NCBI GenBank assembly: GCA_003211135.1
Contig: QCTN01000008.1
Coordinates: forward strand, 1-60,760
DNA: 60,760 nt
Origin: Prochlorococcus sp. AG-673-L20
GTDB taxonomy: Bacteria > Cyanobacteriota > Cyanobacteriia > PCC-6307 > Cyanobiaceae
Reading direction: 5' to 3'
Made by a program: the position numbers and the translations under genes. Shown here in pieces: positions 18,079 through 28,001 of this stretch. The notes under the pieces are model-generated. The model was not told the origin of the DNA. It saw only the letters and a list, made by a program, of their open reading frames with translations, and did no database searches. How positions within the stretch are numbered: position 1 is the first letter of the stretch; each line of letters starts with the position of its first letter.

Positions 18079-19647
18079 TCATAACATTAGCCTCGCTTTT
18101 GTTTTTCTCATTAATTTGGATAACTGATCCCCAATTAAAGAAGCATTTGACCCTTTTTTAGACTTTGATGCAGCATAAGAATGTAAAAAAACATATTTTG
18201 ATAAAGATTCAGTCTTAATATAATCTCCAAAATAAGACAACTCTATGGCTGAACATCCACCAATAAATCCAGATAAAAGATCTCCTAAACCCGCTCTTGC
18301 AGTTTCGGCATCAGTTCCAAAAAGTTGCCATGCCTTTTCACTATTAGCAATGACACTATTTGCTCCCTTTAACAAAATACTAATATTGAATTCTTTAGCA
18401 GCTTTTATAGCTAGTTCAACTTTGTTAATACCATCAAACTCAGGGAATAACCTCATAAATTCTTTATGATGAGGAGTGATCCAAGTTTCATACTTTCTTT
18501 TTAAAAAGAATTTAGATCCTAAATTCGAATTAGAAATTCTATTAAGTGCATCCGCATCAAGTATCAATAACCCTTCAAAATCTAATAAATACTGCGTTGA
18601 TTTTTCCCAATCATCCTCATTCAAGCCAATCCCTGGGCCAATAACTATTGAATCATAATCAGAAAAATCAATATGCTTTATGGCATCGAATAAAATTGAA
18701 TTTCCATTTGAATCACTCTTAAGTCTTCCTTTTAAAACAACTTCTGGTTCAACTTGCCAAATAGAATTGGCAACTAAATCAGGGAGAATTGCCGAAACAA
18801 ATCCTGCCCCACTTGCGGAAGCACCTTTTATTACTAGATGTGCTGCCCCAGGATATCTTTCACTTCCCGCAATTAATAATGTTCTGCCCCTATCATATTT
18901 ACTTGTATTTTTTGGTAATGAAGGAAGATTAATTGTCTTTAAATCTTGATAAGTAACTTTTAAAATCTTATTTTCTAGTTTACATAATTGACTTCTAAAT
19001 ATACCTATTTCTATGTGATGTAATTCCCCAACATAGGGTAATGCAGTGTCTTGTAATAATCCAATCTTATTAAGTCCTAAAACCAAACTATAGTTGGCTC
19101 TTACAGCTTTTTTAAAAAAAGGTTTTCCGGAATTAGGACATAAGCCCGTTGGAACGTCTATACTTACTACATTTCCGGATTTATTATTAAATTTCTGATT
19201 AAATAATTCAATTAATACCTCATCAACTTTTCTTTTTTGATTATTCCCAAAAATAGCATCAATCCATAAATGTTTTCCTTCAGGATTAGGGGGCTCTACT
19301 AATTTTTCCACTCCAAGAGATGTAAGATAATTTACGTAATTAATTGTTAATGTTTTTTTTAAAGGAAATGGGCACCATAATTTAACTAGATATCCTTTTA
19401 AAAAAAGCTCTTTAGCAACTACAGCCCCATCCCCACCATTATGACCAGGACCTAACAAAACTAATACGCCCTCCTTTAAAAGAGATTTTCTTTTCAAAAG
19501 CCATTTAGATATCTGAATCCCAACCTTTTCCATCAATGCCTCTTGAGGCATTCCTTGAGAAAAAATTTCATGTTCTAAATCCAACATTTGCTTTGAATAA
19601 ACAACTAGATGTTTAGAGTCAATTGCTGGCCATACAATTTCTTTCAT
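18079..19647 (-). CDS. nnr: Bifunctional NAD(P)H-hydrate epimerase / dehydratase
   Basis: Repairs hydrated NAD(P)H. Residues 1 to ~230 are the YjeF_N epimerase (LLGPGHNGGDGAVVAKEL, WIDAIFGN, SIDVPTGLCPNSG). The rest is the ribokinase-like dehydratase (GSERYPGAAHLVIKGASASGAGFVS, VIGPGIGL, GTDAETARAGLGDLLSGFIGG). The 522-aa length fits the fused Nnr form. It is divergent from mnmA with 46 bp between starts. Confidence 0.93.
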   Translation of the reverse strand: MKEIVWPAIDSKHLVVYSKQMLDLEHEIFSQGMPQEALMEKVGIQISKWLLKRKSLLKEGVLVLLGPGHNGGDGAVVAKELFLKGYLVKLWCPFPLKKTLTINYVNYLTSLGVEKLVEPPNPEGKHLWIDAIFGNNQKRKVDEVLIELFNQKFNNKSGNVVSIDVPTGLCPNSGKPFFKKAVRANYSLVLGLNKIGLLQDTALPYVGELHHIEIGIFRSQLCKLENKILKVTYQDLKTINLPSLPKNTSKYDRGRTLLIAGSERYPGAAHLVIKGASASGAGFVSAILPDLVANSIWQVEPEVVLKGRLKSDSNGNSILFDAIKHIDFSDYDSIVIGPGIGLNEDDWEKSTQYLLDFEGLLILDADALNRISNSNLGSKFFLKRKYETWITPHHKEFMRLFPEFDGINKVELAIKAAKEFNISILLKGANSVIANSEKAWQLFGTDAETARAGLGDLLSGFIGGCSAIELSYFGDYIKTESLSKYVFLHSYAASKSKKGSNASLIGDQLSKLMRKTKARLML

Positions 19648-19693
19648 AATTAGTTTAAAGCTATTACCAACTGTTCAAAATTTTTAAAATCCA

Positions 19694-20866
19694 ATGTTAG
19701 AGACTTTAAAGGATAAAAATTTAGAGAACTGTTCCTCTATTAATGATAAATCTAAAAAACAAAAAAATATTGTTGTTGGTCTTTCAGGTGGAGTGGATAG
19801 TTCTCTAACAGCAGCTCTTCTTATGGAAGAGGGATGGAATGTTGAAGGCTTAACTCTTTGGTTAATGAAAGGAGAGGGCTCTTGTTGTTCTGAAGGATTA
19901 GTTGACGCAGCAGGTCTATGTGAAGATTTAGGAATAAACCATAATATATTAGATTCAAGAGTGATTTTTGAAAAGGAAGTAATTAAAAAAACTACTGAAG
20001 GCTATGAATCAGGCTTCACTCCACTTCCATGCTCGATGTGTAATAAAAATGTCAAATTTGAAGAAATGCTCAATTTTGTTATTAAACAAAAAGAGTTTAC
20101 TTATATTGCTACTGGTCACTACGCAAGAGTTCAAAAAGTTTCTTGCGAGAATATCAAAAACTCTGGAAATTTCCAATTCAAGGATTTCCTACTCCTAAGA
20201 GGGGCTGATAGAAATAAAGATCAGAGTTATTTTCTTTACAGTCTTTCCCAAGAGGTATTAAGCAGATTAATACTTCCGCTCGGAAATCTTAAAAAAGAAG
20301 AGACAAGAAAAGAGGCCTTAAGATTAGGACTTAGAACAGCAAAAAAACCAGAAAGTCAAGATCTATGTTTAGTTGAACATTATGGCTCTATGCAAAAATT
20401 TATTGATAATCATATCGAACCAAAAGAGGGGAAAATTAAGCATATTAATGGAGAAATTCTTGGTTCTCATAATGGTATTCAACATTTCACAATTGGGCAA
20501 AGAAAAGGTTTGGGTATTGCGTGGCCAGAGCCTTTATACGTGGAAAGTTTAGATAAACAACAAAATATAGTTTATGTCGCAAATAAAAATGACCTTTTTA
20601 AAAGAGAGGCCATTATAAAAGACTTAAACTGGGTTTCAATTGAGGCGCCTTTAAAAGAAGTAGAAGTAGAAGCACAAATTAGATATAGGAGTGAACCAGT
20701 AAAGGGAACTTTAGTTCCTGTAAAAAATGAAGACAACATGACTACAAAGTTTAAATTAATTTTCGAAGATAACCAAAGCTCTATCACTCCTGGTCAAGCT
20801 GCAGTTTTTTATAAAGATGAAATTTTATTAGGAGGCGGATTAATTTGTGAATTTTTCAAAATATAA
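19694..20866 (+). CDS. mnmA: tRNA-specific 2-thiouridylase MnmA
   Basis: Thiolates U34 of tRNA-Lys, tRNA-Glu and tRNA-Gln. The PP-loop GLSGGVDSS lies near residue 30. The first catalytic cysteine is in [11 protein letters not shown] and the second in ESQDLCLVE. The C-terminal part has the beta-barrel typical of MnmA ([13 protein letters not shown]). Its last 27 bp overlap the end of the convergent lnt gene. Confidence 0.94.
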   Translation: MLETLKDKNLENCSSINDKSKKQKNIVVGLSGGVDSSLTAALLMEEGWNVEGLTLWLMKGEGSCCSEGLVDAAGLCEDLGINHNILDSRVIFEKEVIKKTTEGYESGFTPLPCSMCNKNVKFEEMLNFVIKQKEFTYIATGHYARVQKVSCENIKNSGNFQFKDFLLLRGADRNKDQSYFLYSLSQEVLSRLILPLGNLKKEETRKEALRLGLRTAKKPESQDLCLVEHYGSMQKFIDNHIEPKEGKIKHINGEILGSHNGIQHFTIGQRKGLGIAWPEPLYVESLDKQQNIVYVANKNDLFKREAIIKDLNWVSIEAPLKEVEVEAQIRYRSEPVKGTLVPVKNEDNMTTKFKLIFEDNQSSITPGQAAVFYKDEILLGGGLICEFFKI

Positions 20867-22333
20867 ATTTAACCCCACTAAAAACACAAATGTTAAGAAC
20901 AAAGGGTGTTCCCCATATATTGTGTAGAAAGTTTTTTCAGTAGAAAAATTAGGATTTACAACATCAATTTGCTCAGTATTAGGATCAAAGAGTTTAATGA
21001 CTCTTCCGCCTTCACTTATTAATCCTGAAGGACCAGTATTTGAAACAATTATATTATCTTTTTTATTTTCTATACTTCTTACTCTTGCCAAAGATAGAAA
21101 TTGATTATGAAGCTTCCTTGGATAAGGATCTAAGTTAGCTGCTGAAATTATTAGTTCTGCTCCACTATTTATAGCATTTCTTATTTTAAATCCATCAGTA
21201 ATTTCGTAACAAATTGCTATTGCAAGTGGCTGAGTAGATTTCCATTTAAAAAACCTTGAATTCAATCCTGGCTTAATACCTCCTACTGCCGATAGTCCTC
21301 TTGAGAAGATATTTAAGAATCCTGGAATTTTCTCCCCCAAAGGTACAAGTCTATGTTTATCAATAAAAGATGAATAAGTTTCATCCCCAATTTGATATCC
21401 AAGTAAAGAACTTCTTAGGCCATTTTTAGAGTTTCTAAAACCTCCTGCCAACATCCAAATCTTGCTTTTGAAATTTAAATTTAAATTATTATTTAAAGTC
21501 CCTTCGGGTGTAACAAGGAGTTTTGCATTATTTGATAGAGCAATTTTCTGAGCAGAAATCAACTTATCATTTATATATTGACTATCAAAGTTCGTTTTTT
21601 CTCTCGTAGGCATATTAGTCTGCCATAGAGCTACTGGATAGTCATTATTCCTACTAATTTGATTTGTTAAACCTCCAAGTAAATGTAAAATAACGATAAT
21701 TAAAAGCCCAAATAGGAATGTTTTTTTTAAATGGTATTTTCTTTTCCATTTCTCATAAATTAGGTATATCCAAAAACCTATAATTAATTGCACTACACAT
21801 AAACCACTGGCACCTATCCATCTTGCTAAACCCGCAAGATACAAATCTCCAGGAACAATTCCTTCGCCCAAACCTATCCAAAAAAGAGGAGTTTGAGAAA
21901 GAATGAATTCACCTATACCCCAGGCAAAAGATAATAATAAAACTTTTACAGCTAATGTTAAAGAGTTCATGTTAGAGATATCTTTTCGTTGGAGAATTCT
22001 TTTACATAAAAGACCCCAAAAATAAACCAATATTCCTCCTACCAAAGAGCAACCTAATAAGATTAAAATGGAAATAATTAAACTTGATATCCATGAGAAA
22101 CCCAGCCAAGTCAGTGGGTGAAGTTCATAAAGCCAAGAATGACTTACCAAAATAAAGAAAAAACCCCAAAGAAAGTTTGCTAATTTTTTATCGTTTCTAC
22201 TCCATAAAATAAATAAAGATAATGGCATAAAAAATAACCAAAAGTGCGTTGATGTAGCAATTCCTCCAAAGATGCCTCCCAAGCATGGATAAAAATATTT
22301 ATTAAACTTCTTATTTTGAGAGTTAATCAACAA
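20840..22333 (-). CDS. lnt: Apolipoprotein N-acyltransferase
   Basis: Adds the third acyl chain to lipoproteins in the inner membrane. The N-terminal ~225 residues contain about six hydrophobic segments. The C-terminal nitrilase domain faces the periplasm, with the triad E277 (TPEGTL), K335 (GEKIPGF) and C375 (AICYEIT). Length of 497 aa is normal. The start is TTG; no nearby ATG gives a better N-terminus. Its 3' end overlaps mnmA by 27 bp. Confidence 0.92.
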   Translation of the reverse strand: MLINSQNKKFNKYFYPCLGGIFGGIATSTHFWLFFMPLSLFILWSRNDKKLANFLWGFFFILVSHSWLYELHPLTWLGFSWISSLIISILILLGCSLVGGILVYFWGLLCKRILQRKDISNMNSLTLAVKVLLLSFAWGIGEFILSQTPLFWIGLGEGIVPGDLYLAGLARWIGASGLCVVQLIIGFWIYLIYEKWKRKYHLKKTFLFGLLIIVILHLLGGLTNQISRNNDYPVALWQTNMPTREKTNFDSQYINDKLISAQKIALSNNAKLLVTPEGTLNNNLNLNFKSKIWMLAGGFRNSKNGLRSSLLGYQIGDETYSSFIDKHRLVPLGEKIPGFLNIFSRGLSAVGGIKPGLNSRFFKWKSTQPLAIAICYEITDGFKIRNAINSGAELIISAANLDPYPRKLHNQFLSLARVRSIENKKDNIIVSNTGPSGLISEGGRVIKLFDPNTEQIDVVNPNFSTEKTFYTIYGEHPLFLTFVFLVGLNLYFEKFTN

Positions 22334-22419
22334 TATAAAATTTCTAAATTAATTCTTTTAAAAAGATATATTATTGTACCTTTTTCTGTAATATTAAACA
22401 TAGCGACTTTTAAAATTAA

Positions 22420-22992
22420 ATGAAAGAAGTTTTAATTAGTTTTACGATTTTTGTATTTTGCCTTTCATTAACTCTGTTTAGTCAATTTAACTCCCCTCAG
22501 GTTGTTAATGCCGCTGAATCAAAAACTGAATTCGTAAATATAACACCTATTACAAAATCATCTAATGTTTCAAATACTAATATATTTGAACTAGATCCAT
22601 CAGATCCAAACCCAATACTTTTCGCTATGGCAGAAGAAACACAAGAAGAAATCAACTCTAGAACTACAGACAGTGGTTTAATTATTGTTGATATAGTCAA
22701 TGGAGACGGAGATGAAGCAAACTCTGGACAAACAGTTTCTGTTAACTACACCGGAACATTAGAAGATGGCACCCAATTTGATACCAGTATTGGTAGAGGG
22801 CCGTTCAGTTTCCCATTAGGTGCAGGGAGAGTAATTAAGGGTTGGGATGAAGGAGTAGCAGGAATGAAAGTTGGTGGGAAAAGAAAATTAACAATTCCAC
22901 CTGAGCTAGGGTACGGATCAAGAGGAGCAGGAAATGTAATTCCTGCAAATGCAACTTTAATTTTTGAAGTTGAATTATTAAAAGTCAATTAA
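22420..22992 (+). CDS. FKBP-type peptidyl-prolyl isomerase, exported
   Basis: A 190-residue protein with an N-terminal hydrophobic signal (about residues 4-22, [18 protein letters not shown]). A ~60-residue linker follows, then one FKBP domain from about residue 85. The FKBP signatures [28 protein letters not shown] and [11 protein letters not shown] are intact. It probably acts as a folding catalyst in the periplasm or thylakoid lumen. It diverges from lnt and lies 74 bp before sodN. Confidence 0.92.
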   Translation: MKEVLISFTIFVFCLSLTLFSQFNSPQVVNAAESKTEFVNITPITKSSNVSNTNIFELDPSDPNPILFAMAEETQEEINSRTTDSGLIIVDIVNGDGDEANSGQTVSVNYTGTLEDGTQFDTSIGRGPFSFPLGAGRVIKGWDEGVAGMKVGGKRKLTIPPELGYGSRGAGNVIPANATLIFEVELLKVN

Positions 22993-23066
22993 AGTAAGAA
23001 AAAACATCTAAAACTTTTCAATTTAGTTAATCTAGAAGTAATATATATTCAAATATAAAAAAACGA

Positions 23067-23540
23067 ATGTTAACTAAATTAATCAATTCCCTTTTAAATA
23101 AAAGTTCTACTTTGGAAGTTCATGCTCACTGTGACGGTCCATGTGGTGTTTATGATCCCGCTTCTACAAGAGTTGCTGCTGAAGCAGTATTAGCAATGAC
23201 AAAAAAGTTAATTGCCCTTACTCCTCCTTCAAGTACAGACTCAGGAGATTGGGCAGCTTACAGCAATACATTTTCTAGATTTGTGGCCGTAAAAGAGGAG
23301 CAAGCTAAAGAAACCAAGAAAGAAATTCTAATCTTATGGACAGATTATTTTAAACCCGTTCATTTAGAAACTTATCCAGATCTTCATGAAACAATTTGGA
23401 AAGCAGCGAAATTATGTAGTGCTTGCAAAGTAAGTATTGATCTAGCTCAAGCAGAAGAATTAATGAGTTATGTAGAAAAAATACATAATATCTTCTGGGA
23501 ATCAAAAGGTAGAAGTGATGCTTTTGTAAAAGCTAGCTAG
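23067..23540 (+). CDS. sodN: Nickel superoxide dismutase
   Basis: Dismutates superoxide with a Ni centre, saving iron and manganese. After a 20-residue leader, the nickel-hook HCDGPCGVYDP starts at H21: mature His1, Cys2 and Cys6 are the ligands. Activation needs removal of the leader after Ala20. At 157 aa the length is normal. The maturation protease and a putative Ni permease follow directly, so this is a self-contained nickel-use cluster. Confidence 0.97.
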   Translation: MLTKLINSLLNKSSTLEVHAHCDGPCGVYDPASTRVAAEAVLAMTKKLIALTPPSSTDSGDWAAYSNTFSRFVAVKEEQAKETKKEILILWTDYFKPVHLETYPDLHETIWKAAKLCSACKVSIDLAQAEELMSYVEKIHNIFWESKGRSDAFVKAS

Positions 23541-23544
23541 TTTA

Positions 23545-23889
23545 ATTATTTTTAAAAATTTTTACGATTTAATTGCATTATTTTTTGGATTTAGAAAAAC
23601 TGCAGTTGTTAAAGGCGATTCTATGCTGCCAAGTTTAAAAGAAAGTGACATCGTTTTTTTTAAGAAATATAAAAAAAACAAATCACTTTTGAAAGTTGGT
23701 CAAATTGTAATTTTCTATCATCCTATTAAAAATATTAGGTTAATTAAAAGAGTAAAAAATGTAAGTAAAAATAGTATCGAGGTTTTTGGCGATAATATCG
23801 CTCACAGTCATGACAGCAGTAAATTTGGATTAATTAATAATGAAAAAGTAATTGGAATAGTTACTTCAAAAATAAAAAAAATCTTCTAG
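23545..23889 (+). CDS. sodX: Nickel-SOD maturation protease (S26 signal-peptidase type)
   Basis: Predicted to cleave the NiSOD leader and expose His1. The S26 active-site serine is in KGDSMLPSL, and the general-base lysine is probably in RLIKRVKN. A GDNIAHSHDS box follows. The first ATG in frame (23623) comes right after the catalytic Ser, so starting there would delete it. Between the in-frame stop at 23527 and that ATG there is no ATG, GTG or TTG. An ATT at 23545 or 23548 gives a normal hydrophobic N-terminus (IIFKNFYDLIALFFG), so I set the start there tentatively. It overlaps sodT by 4 bp. Confidence 0.75.
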   Translation: MIFKNFYDLIALFFGFRKTAVVKGDSMLPSLKESDIVFFKKYKKNKSLLKVGQIVIFYHPIKNIRLIKRVKNVSKNSIEVFGDNIAHSHDSSKFGLINNEKVIGIVTSKIKKIF

Positions 23890-24554
23890 TTCAAAAATAG
23901 TAAAGAACTTTTTTGGACCCAAAATAAGCCCATAGAAAAAGATAATCCACCAGCAAAAGCTATTAACCTTCTAATAAATTTTTGTCCTGCATTTAAAGTT
24001 GTAACAGATATTAGGCAAGTAAATAAAATCATACTTACTAAAGAACCACTTAAATATGAAATTAAATAAGCAAATGCGTTAGGAAGAGGTAAAGCTAATG
24101 CCGGAAGTACTGCGAGAAAATGAGAGCCACCTGCCAAACCATGAAGTAATCCCAAACCTGTCAATGCATGAGAATGTTTATTATGTTTTTTGGAGTAATC
24201 ATTATGAAAATGCAAATGATGATGAGCTACACCATTATGTTTATGAGAGTGAGAGTGAATATTTAGATGTAAAGAATTTCTTATCGCAAAGACTCCAACA
24301 ATAACAAGCGAAATTCCAACTAAAAATTCAGCAAAATTGGAAAATTTACTTAAAGGGGTAATATCTTTTATAAAAATTGCTAAGAAGGCCAAAATAATTA
24401 CTCCTGAAGAATGTCCCAATCCCCATGAGATACTATTCCTTGCAGCAATTTTTGGACTCGTAATTGATGATGGAGCCATTGCAATAAGATGATCAGCTCC
24501 ACTTACCACATGAATAAATCCAGCAAGAATTCCAGTTACTATTACAACCTGCAT
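23886..24554 (-). CDS. sodT: Putative nickel permease next to NiSOD (HupE/UreH/NicO-like)
   Basis: A 222-residue membrane protein with about six hydrophobic segments. The first carries GFIHVVSGADHLIAM, a His-Asp motif like the HX4DH of nickel/cobalt transporters. A cytoplasmic or lumenal loop near residues 100-130 is extremely His-rich (HSHSHKHNGVAHHHLHFHND). A second GLLHGLAGGSHF motif follows. Its position next to sodN and sodX supports nickel uptake. The symbol sodT follows the name used for such neighbours in marine cyanobacteria, and transport has not been shown here. Confidence 0.75.
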   Translation of the reverse strand: MQVVIVTGILAGFIHVVSGADHLIAMAPSSITSPKIAARNSISWGLGHSSGVIILAFLAIFIKDITPLSKFSNFAEFLVGISLVIVGVFAIRNSLHLNIHSHSHKHNGVAHHHLHFHNDYSKKHNKHSHALTGLGLLHGLAGGSHFLAVLPALALPLPNAFAYLISYLSGSLVSMILFTCLISVTTLNAGQKFIRRLIAFAGGLSFSMGLFWVQKSSLLFLN

Positions 24555-24613
24555 TTATATATAAAATACAACTTAACAATATTCAGTTTTATAGCACAAA
24601 TATCCAGCTTTAA

Positions 24614-25501
24614 TTAAATTGAGTTAAATAATTTCTTAAAAGAGTTTTCAATATCGCTTTCCCTCATAAACCTTTCGCCAATTAAAACTCCCTTAATTCC
24701 AATTGAATTGAGAGTTTTTAAATCTTCAGAGTTATTTATTCCAGATTCACTAATAGGAATAATATTATGTTTTGAAAATATATCCGAATAGTGACTCATT
24801 ATTGCTATTGATGTTTTTAGATCAGTGTTAAAAGTCTTCAAGTTTCTATTATTTATTCCTATTAAATTAAATGATTTCAAACTCAATATTCTTTCAAGTT
24901 CTTGACCATCATGCACTTCAACTAAAACACTCATCTTTAAATTATCTGCAATTTTCTTCAAATAAAATAAATCATCATCGCTTAAGATTGCAGCAATTAG
25001 TAATATTGCATCAGCACCGGATACTCTCGCTTTATGTACTTGATAAGCAGAAATAATGAAATCTTTGCAGAGTAAAGGCAGATTAGTGACTCCTCTGACA
25101 TCTTTCAGTATTTCATAACTTCCTTGAAAAAACCTTTTATCAGTCAATACCGAGATACATGAGGCACCAGACCTTTCATAACAAGAAGCTATTTCTTTTG
25201 GATTAAAATCTTCTCTAATTACACCTTTACTAGGACTAGCTTTTTTAATCTCAGCAATAACTCCCGGTTTAATTTTGGAATGTAAAATACTTTTTAAAAA
25301 ATCTTTTGGGGGATCAACTTTATCAAGCTTTTTTATTAGATCTTCAAGGGAGATAATTTTCTTAAAATTTTTGATTTCAGTATCTTTGTACCAAACAATT
25401 TCTTCAAGAATATTTTTTGCTTTTGCCTCTCTATGAGGAACAGCATATTCTAAGTTTTCTACCCTGACTGTTGGGTTTGGTGGCCTACGTCTTATTTCCA
25501 T
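24614..25501 (-). CDS. trpC: Indole-3-glycerol-phosphate synthase
   Basis: The fourth step of tryptophan synthesis: it closes the indole ring. The TIM barrel carries [32 protein letters not shown] and [13 protein letters not shown]. The phosphate site is [10 protein letters not shown]. The N-terminal extension of ~40 residues ([20 protein letters not shown]) is typical of cyanobacterial TrpC. It is 12 bp downstream of lpdA and may be the last gene of a SpoU-lpdA-trpC transcript. Confidence 0.95.
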   Translation of the reverse strand: MEIRRRPPNPTVRVENLEYAVPHREAKAKNILEEIVWYKDTEIKNFKKIISLEDLIKKLDKVDPPKDFLKSILHSKIKPGVIAEIKKASPSKGVIREDFNPKEIASCYERSGASCISVLTDKRFFQGSYEILKDVRGVTNLPLLCKDFIISAYQVHKARVSGADAILLIAAILSDDDLFYLKKIADNLKMSVLVEVHDGQELERILSLKSFNLIGINNRNLKTFNTDLKTSIAIMSHYSDIFSKHNIIPISESGINNSEDLKTLNSIGIKGVLIGERFMRESDIENSFKKLFNSI

Positions 25502-25513
25502 AAATAAATCAAT

Positions 25514-26953
25514 TTACTTTACTTGAGAAGCTGCTTGTTTATAAGCGACCTCAACTACTTCACTAAGAGTAGGGTGAGTATGTACTTCAGTAGCTAGTTT
25601 AATTACATCTTGGTTTCTAGAGATTGCATTTGCAATTTCTTGAATCAAATCAGCTGCATGCATCCCAAAGATATGAGCACCTAATACTTTTCCACTGTCT
25701 TTATTGAAAAGTAACTTAAGAATTCCATCACTTTCTAATTCTGCTAATGCCTTGGAATTAGCCTTAAAATAGCTCTTCACAACTCCTAGAGTAAAACCCT
25801 CTTTGATAGCTATTTCTTTAGCATCAGTTTCAGATAAGCCTACTGAACTTATCTCAGGATGAGTGAATGTTGCAGCTGGAATACTTCTATAATTGATTTC
25901 GATATTCTCACCACATATATTTTCAACAGCAATTGTTCCTTGAGCTGCTGCTGTATGGGCAAGCATGAGTTTGCCAGTAACATCACCAACGGCCCAAACA
26001 TTAGGTATTATTTTTTCACCATTTAAAACTCTCATTTGATCATCAATAGGAATATATCCTTTAATAGTTTCGATACCAACTGAATCAAGATTGAGATTTT
26101 TACTATTAGGACTCCTCCCAGTAGCCACTAGAACGCCATCAACTTCTAAGTTTTCTACAATTTCTTTTGATTTTGCATCCGTCAGTTCTATCTTTACAGG
26201 GCATCCAGGGGTGATCTTAGTTGCAAATACATTAGATTTTGTATCAATATCTCTTGATTGAATAAGATTTTTCTTGGCTATTTTTGTAATATCCGGATCA
26301 AAGGTGGGCATTATATTTTCCAAAGCCTCAATCATGGTCACTTCGCAGCCTAGAGCGGTATATACATCAGCAAATTCTAAACCTATATATCCACTTCCAA
26401 TAATGGCTATCCATCTCGGGAGCCACTCAAGTTTTACTGCTTCATCACTTGTGAAAACTGTTCTATTGTCTAAAGTTATTCCAGGAGGCACAAAGGGAGA
26501 CGAACCTGTCGCTAGAACTGTATTTTTACATGTATAGATCCTATCAATTCCATTGTTGTCTCTTACTCCTACTTTTTGATTACCTTCAAGTCTTCCAAAT
26601 CCTAAAATAATTTCAACTCCACTTCTTTTGAGGGTTTTTGTTAAATTTTCTCTAACATTTGAGACTAAATTATTAGCATGATCAGCAATTTTTGATCTTT
26701 CGAATCTAACTGGGGAAGCATGAATACCAAATTTTGCTAAATGATCATAATTGGCTATTTCTCTAACTTTTCCACTAGCTGCCAAAAGAGCTTTGGAAGG
26801 TACGCATCCTTTATTGACGCAAGTACCTCCCATATCTCCAGACTCTATAATGGCAACTTTTAGACCTTTTTCTGCCGCATGTTTGGCGGCGTCAAATCCT
26901 CCATATCCTGCACCAATTACTATCAAATCAAAGTCAAAATTTGGATCAGTCAC
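25514..26953 (-). CDS. lpdA: Dihydrolipoamide dehydrogenase (E3)
   Basis: FAD enzyme that reoxidises lipoamide in the pyruvate dehydrogenase and, where present, glycine cleavage complexes. It has the Rossmann GAGYGGFDAAKHAAEKG, the redox disulfide C45/C50 in GGTCVNKGCVPSKAL, a second NAD-binding GSGYIGLEFA and the C-terminal HTHPTLSE with the active-site His. The 479-aa length fits. It starts 4 bp inside the end of the SpoU-type gene, a translationally coupled arrangement. Confidence 0.95.
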   Translation of the reverse strand: MTDPNFDFDLIVIGAGYGGFDAAKHAAEKGLKVAIIESGDMGGTCVNKGCVPSKALLAASGKVREIANYDHLAKFGIHASPVRFERSKIADHANNLVSNVRENLTKTLKRSGVEIILGFGRLEGNQKVGVRDNNGIDRIYTCKNTVLATGSSPFVPPGITLDNRTVFTSDEAVKLEWLPRWIAIIGSGYIGLEFADVYTALGCEVTMIEALENIMPTFDPDITKIAKKNLIQSRDIDTKSNVFATKITPGCPVKIELTDAKSKEIVENLEVDGVLVATGRSPNSKNLNLDSVGIETIKGYIPIDDQMRVLNGEKIIPNVWAVGDVTGKLMLAHTAAAQGTIAVENICGENIEINYRSIPAATFTHPEISSVGLSETDAKEIAIKEGFTLGVVKSYFKANSKALAELESDGILKLLFNKDSGKVLGAHIFGMHAADLIQEIANAISRNQDVIKLATEVHTHPTLSEVVEVAYKQAASQVK

Positions 26954-27816
26954 TTTTGTATTCTTGAGGTAGAAGTATATGCGACTCTTTTTCGTTCAAG
27001 TAATATTGGAACTGCAACACAAGCCACATTCAATGATTCTACAAGCTCACTATGCGGAATAGTAATTGTTTCACTAAAAGCTTCTTGAATTCTTTTATGA
27101 ATACCATTACCTTCATTACCCAATATAAGTACAGTTGGTTTAGACCAATCAATTTCCCAATATGGTTTGTGAGATTTATTAGGATTTTTATTATGACTAC
27201 TTGTAGAAATTAATTGAAACCCGTTCTTTGAAAATTGATCTAATGATAACAATAAAGAATTGATCATTTCTTCTTCGCCTCCATCAAATCGTTTAAATGG
27301 GAGATGAAAAACAGATCCACTAGATGCTCTTAATACCTTTTGACCTAAGGGGTGCGCCCCTCCCGCTAATAATATCTTGTTAACACCAGCAGCTAAAGCT
27401 GTTCTAAAAAGGTTCCCCATATTACCAGGGTCTTGAATCCTATCAAGGACAAGAATAAAGTCATCTTCAATATTATTAAAGTCAAAATTAAGTATTGATG
27501 AAATATCCACCAAAGCGGCAACTCCATCAGGATTTTTTGTAGATACTACTGAAGTTAAAACTGCTTCTGATACGACAATTATTAATGATGGATCAATCTT
27601 TTGATAAAGGTCCTCATTTTTCTCAAGCCATTTTTCAGTAGTTAAAATTTTTGAAGGATGATTGCCAGACTTCAGCAATTCTTCGACCAAATGAGTCCCT
27701 TCAATGCAAAAATAATCTTTATCATTTGTATTAGATCCTTTTTTAAACGATCTAAATCTTTTAACTAAAGCATTACTTTTACTAGTTATTTTTGGAAAAA
27801 TATTTTCTATTGTAAT
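26950..27816 (-). CDS. SpoU/TrmH-family RNA 2'-O-methyltransferase
   Basis: Methylates a ribose 2'-OH in rRNA or tRNA; the exact target is unknown. The SPOUT knot motifs are VLDRIQDPGNMGNLFRTA, ILGNEGNGI and IPHSELVESLNVACV. The first ATG/GTG/TTG in frame is the TTG at 27690, but that start removes part of the substrate-binding domain. The frame stays open upstream and reads ITSKSNALVKRF and YFCIEGTHLVEELL, which match family N-termini. An ATT at 27814-27816, directly after an in-frame stop, would give 288 residues. I set the start there tentatively. Confidence 0.8.
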   Translation of the reverse strand: MTIENIFPKITSKSNALVKRFRSFKKGSNTNDKDYFCIEGTHLVEELLKSGNHPSKILTTEKWLEKNEDLYQKIDPSLIIVVSEAVLTSVVSTKNPDGVAALVDISSILNFDFNNIEDDFILVLDRIQDPGNMGNLFRTALAAGVNKILLAGGAHPLGQKVLRASSGSVFHLPFKRFDGGEEEMINSLLLSLDQFSKNGFQLISTSSHNKNPNKSHKPYWEIDWSKPTVLILGNEGNGIHKRIQEAFSETITIPHSELVESLNVACVAVPILLERKRVAYTSTSRIQK

Positions 27817-28001
27817 TTAAATAATTTTGATATTAAACACATTTTAGTTATTTAAATATTACGAACAATTATTTTTCTTTTAATCTTAATTCTTAGCCAT
27901 TTAAATTTACAGCCTTTAGTATTAATTAATATTCATCGCGTTACACAAGCTGGACTTACTATATTTAATTTGTCATTATTAAACCAATAAAAAAATTCTT
28001 A

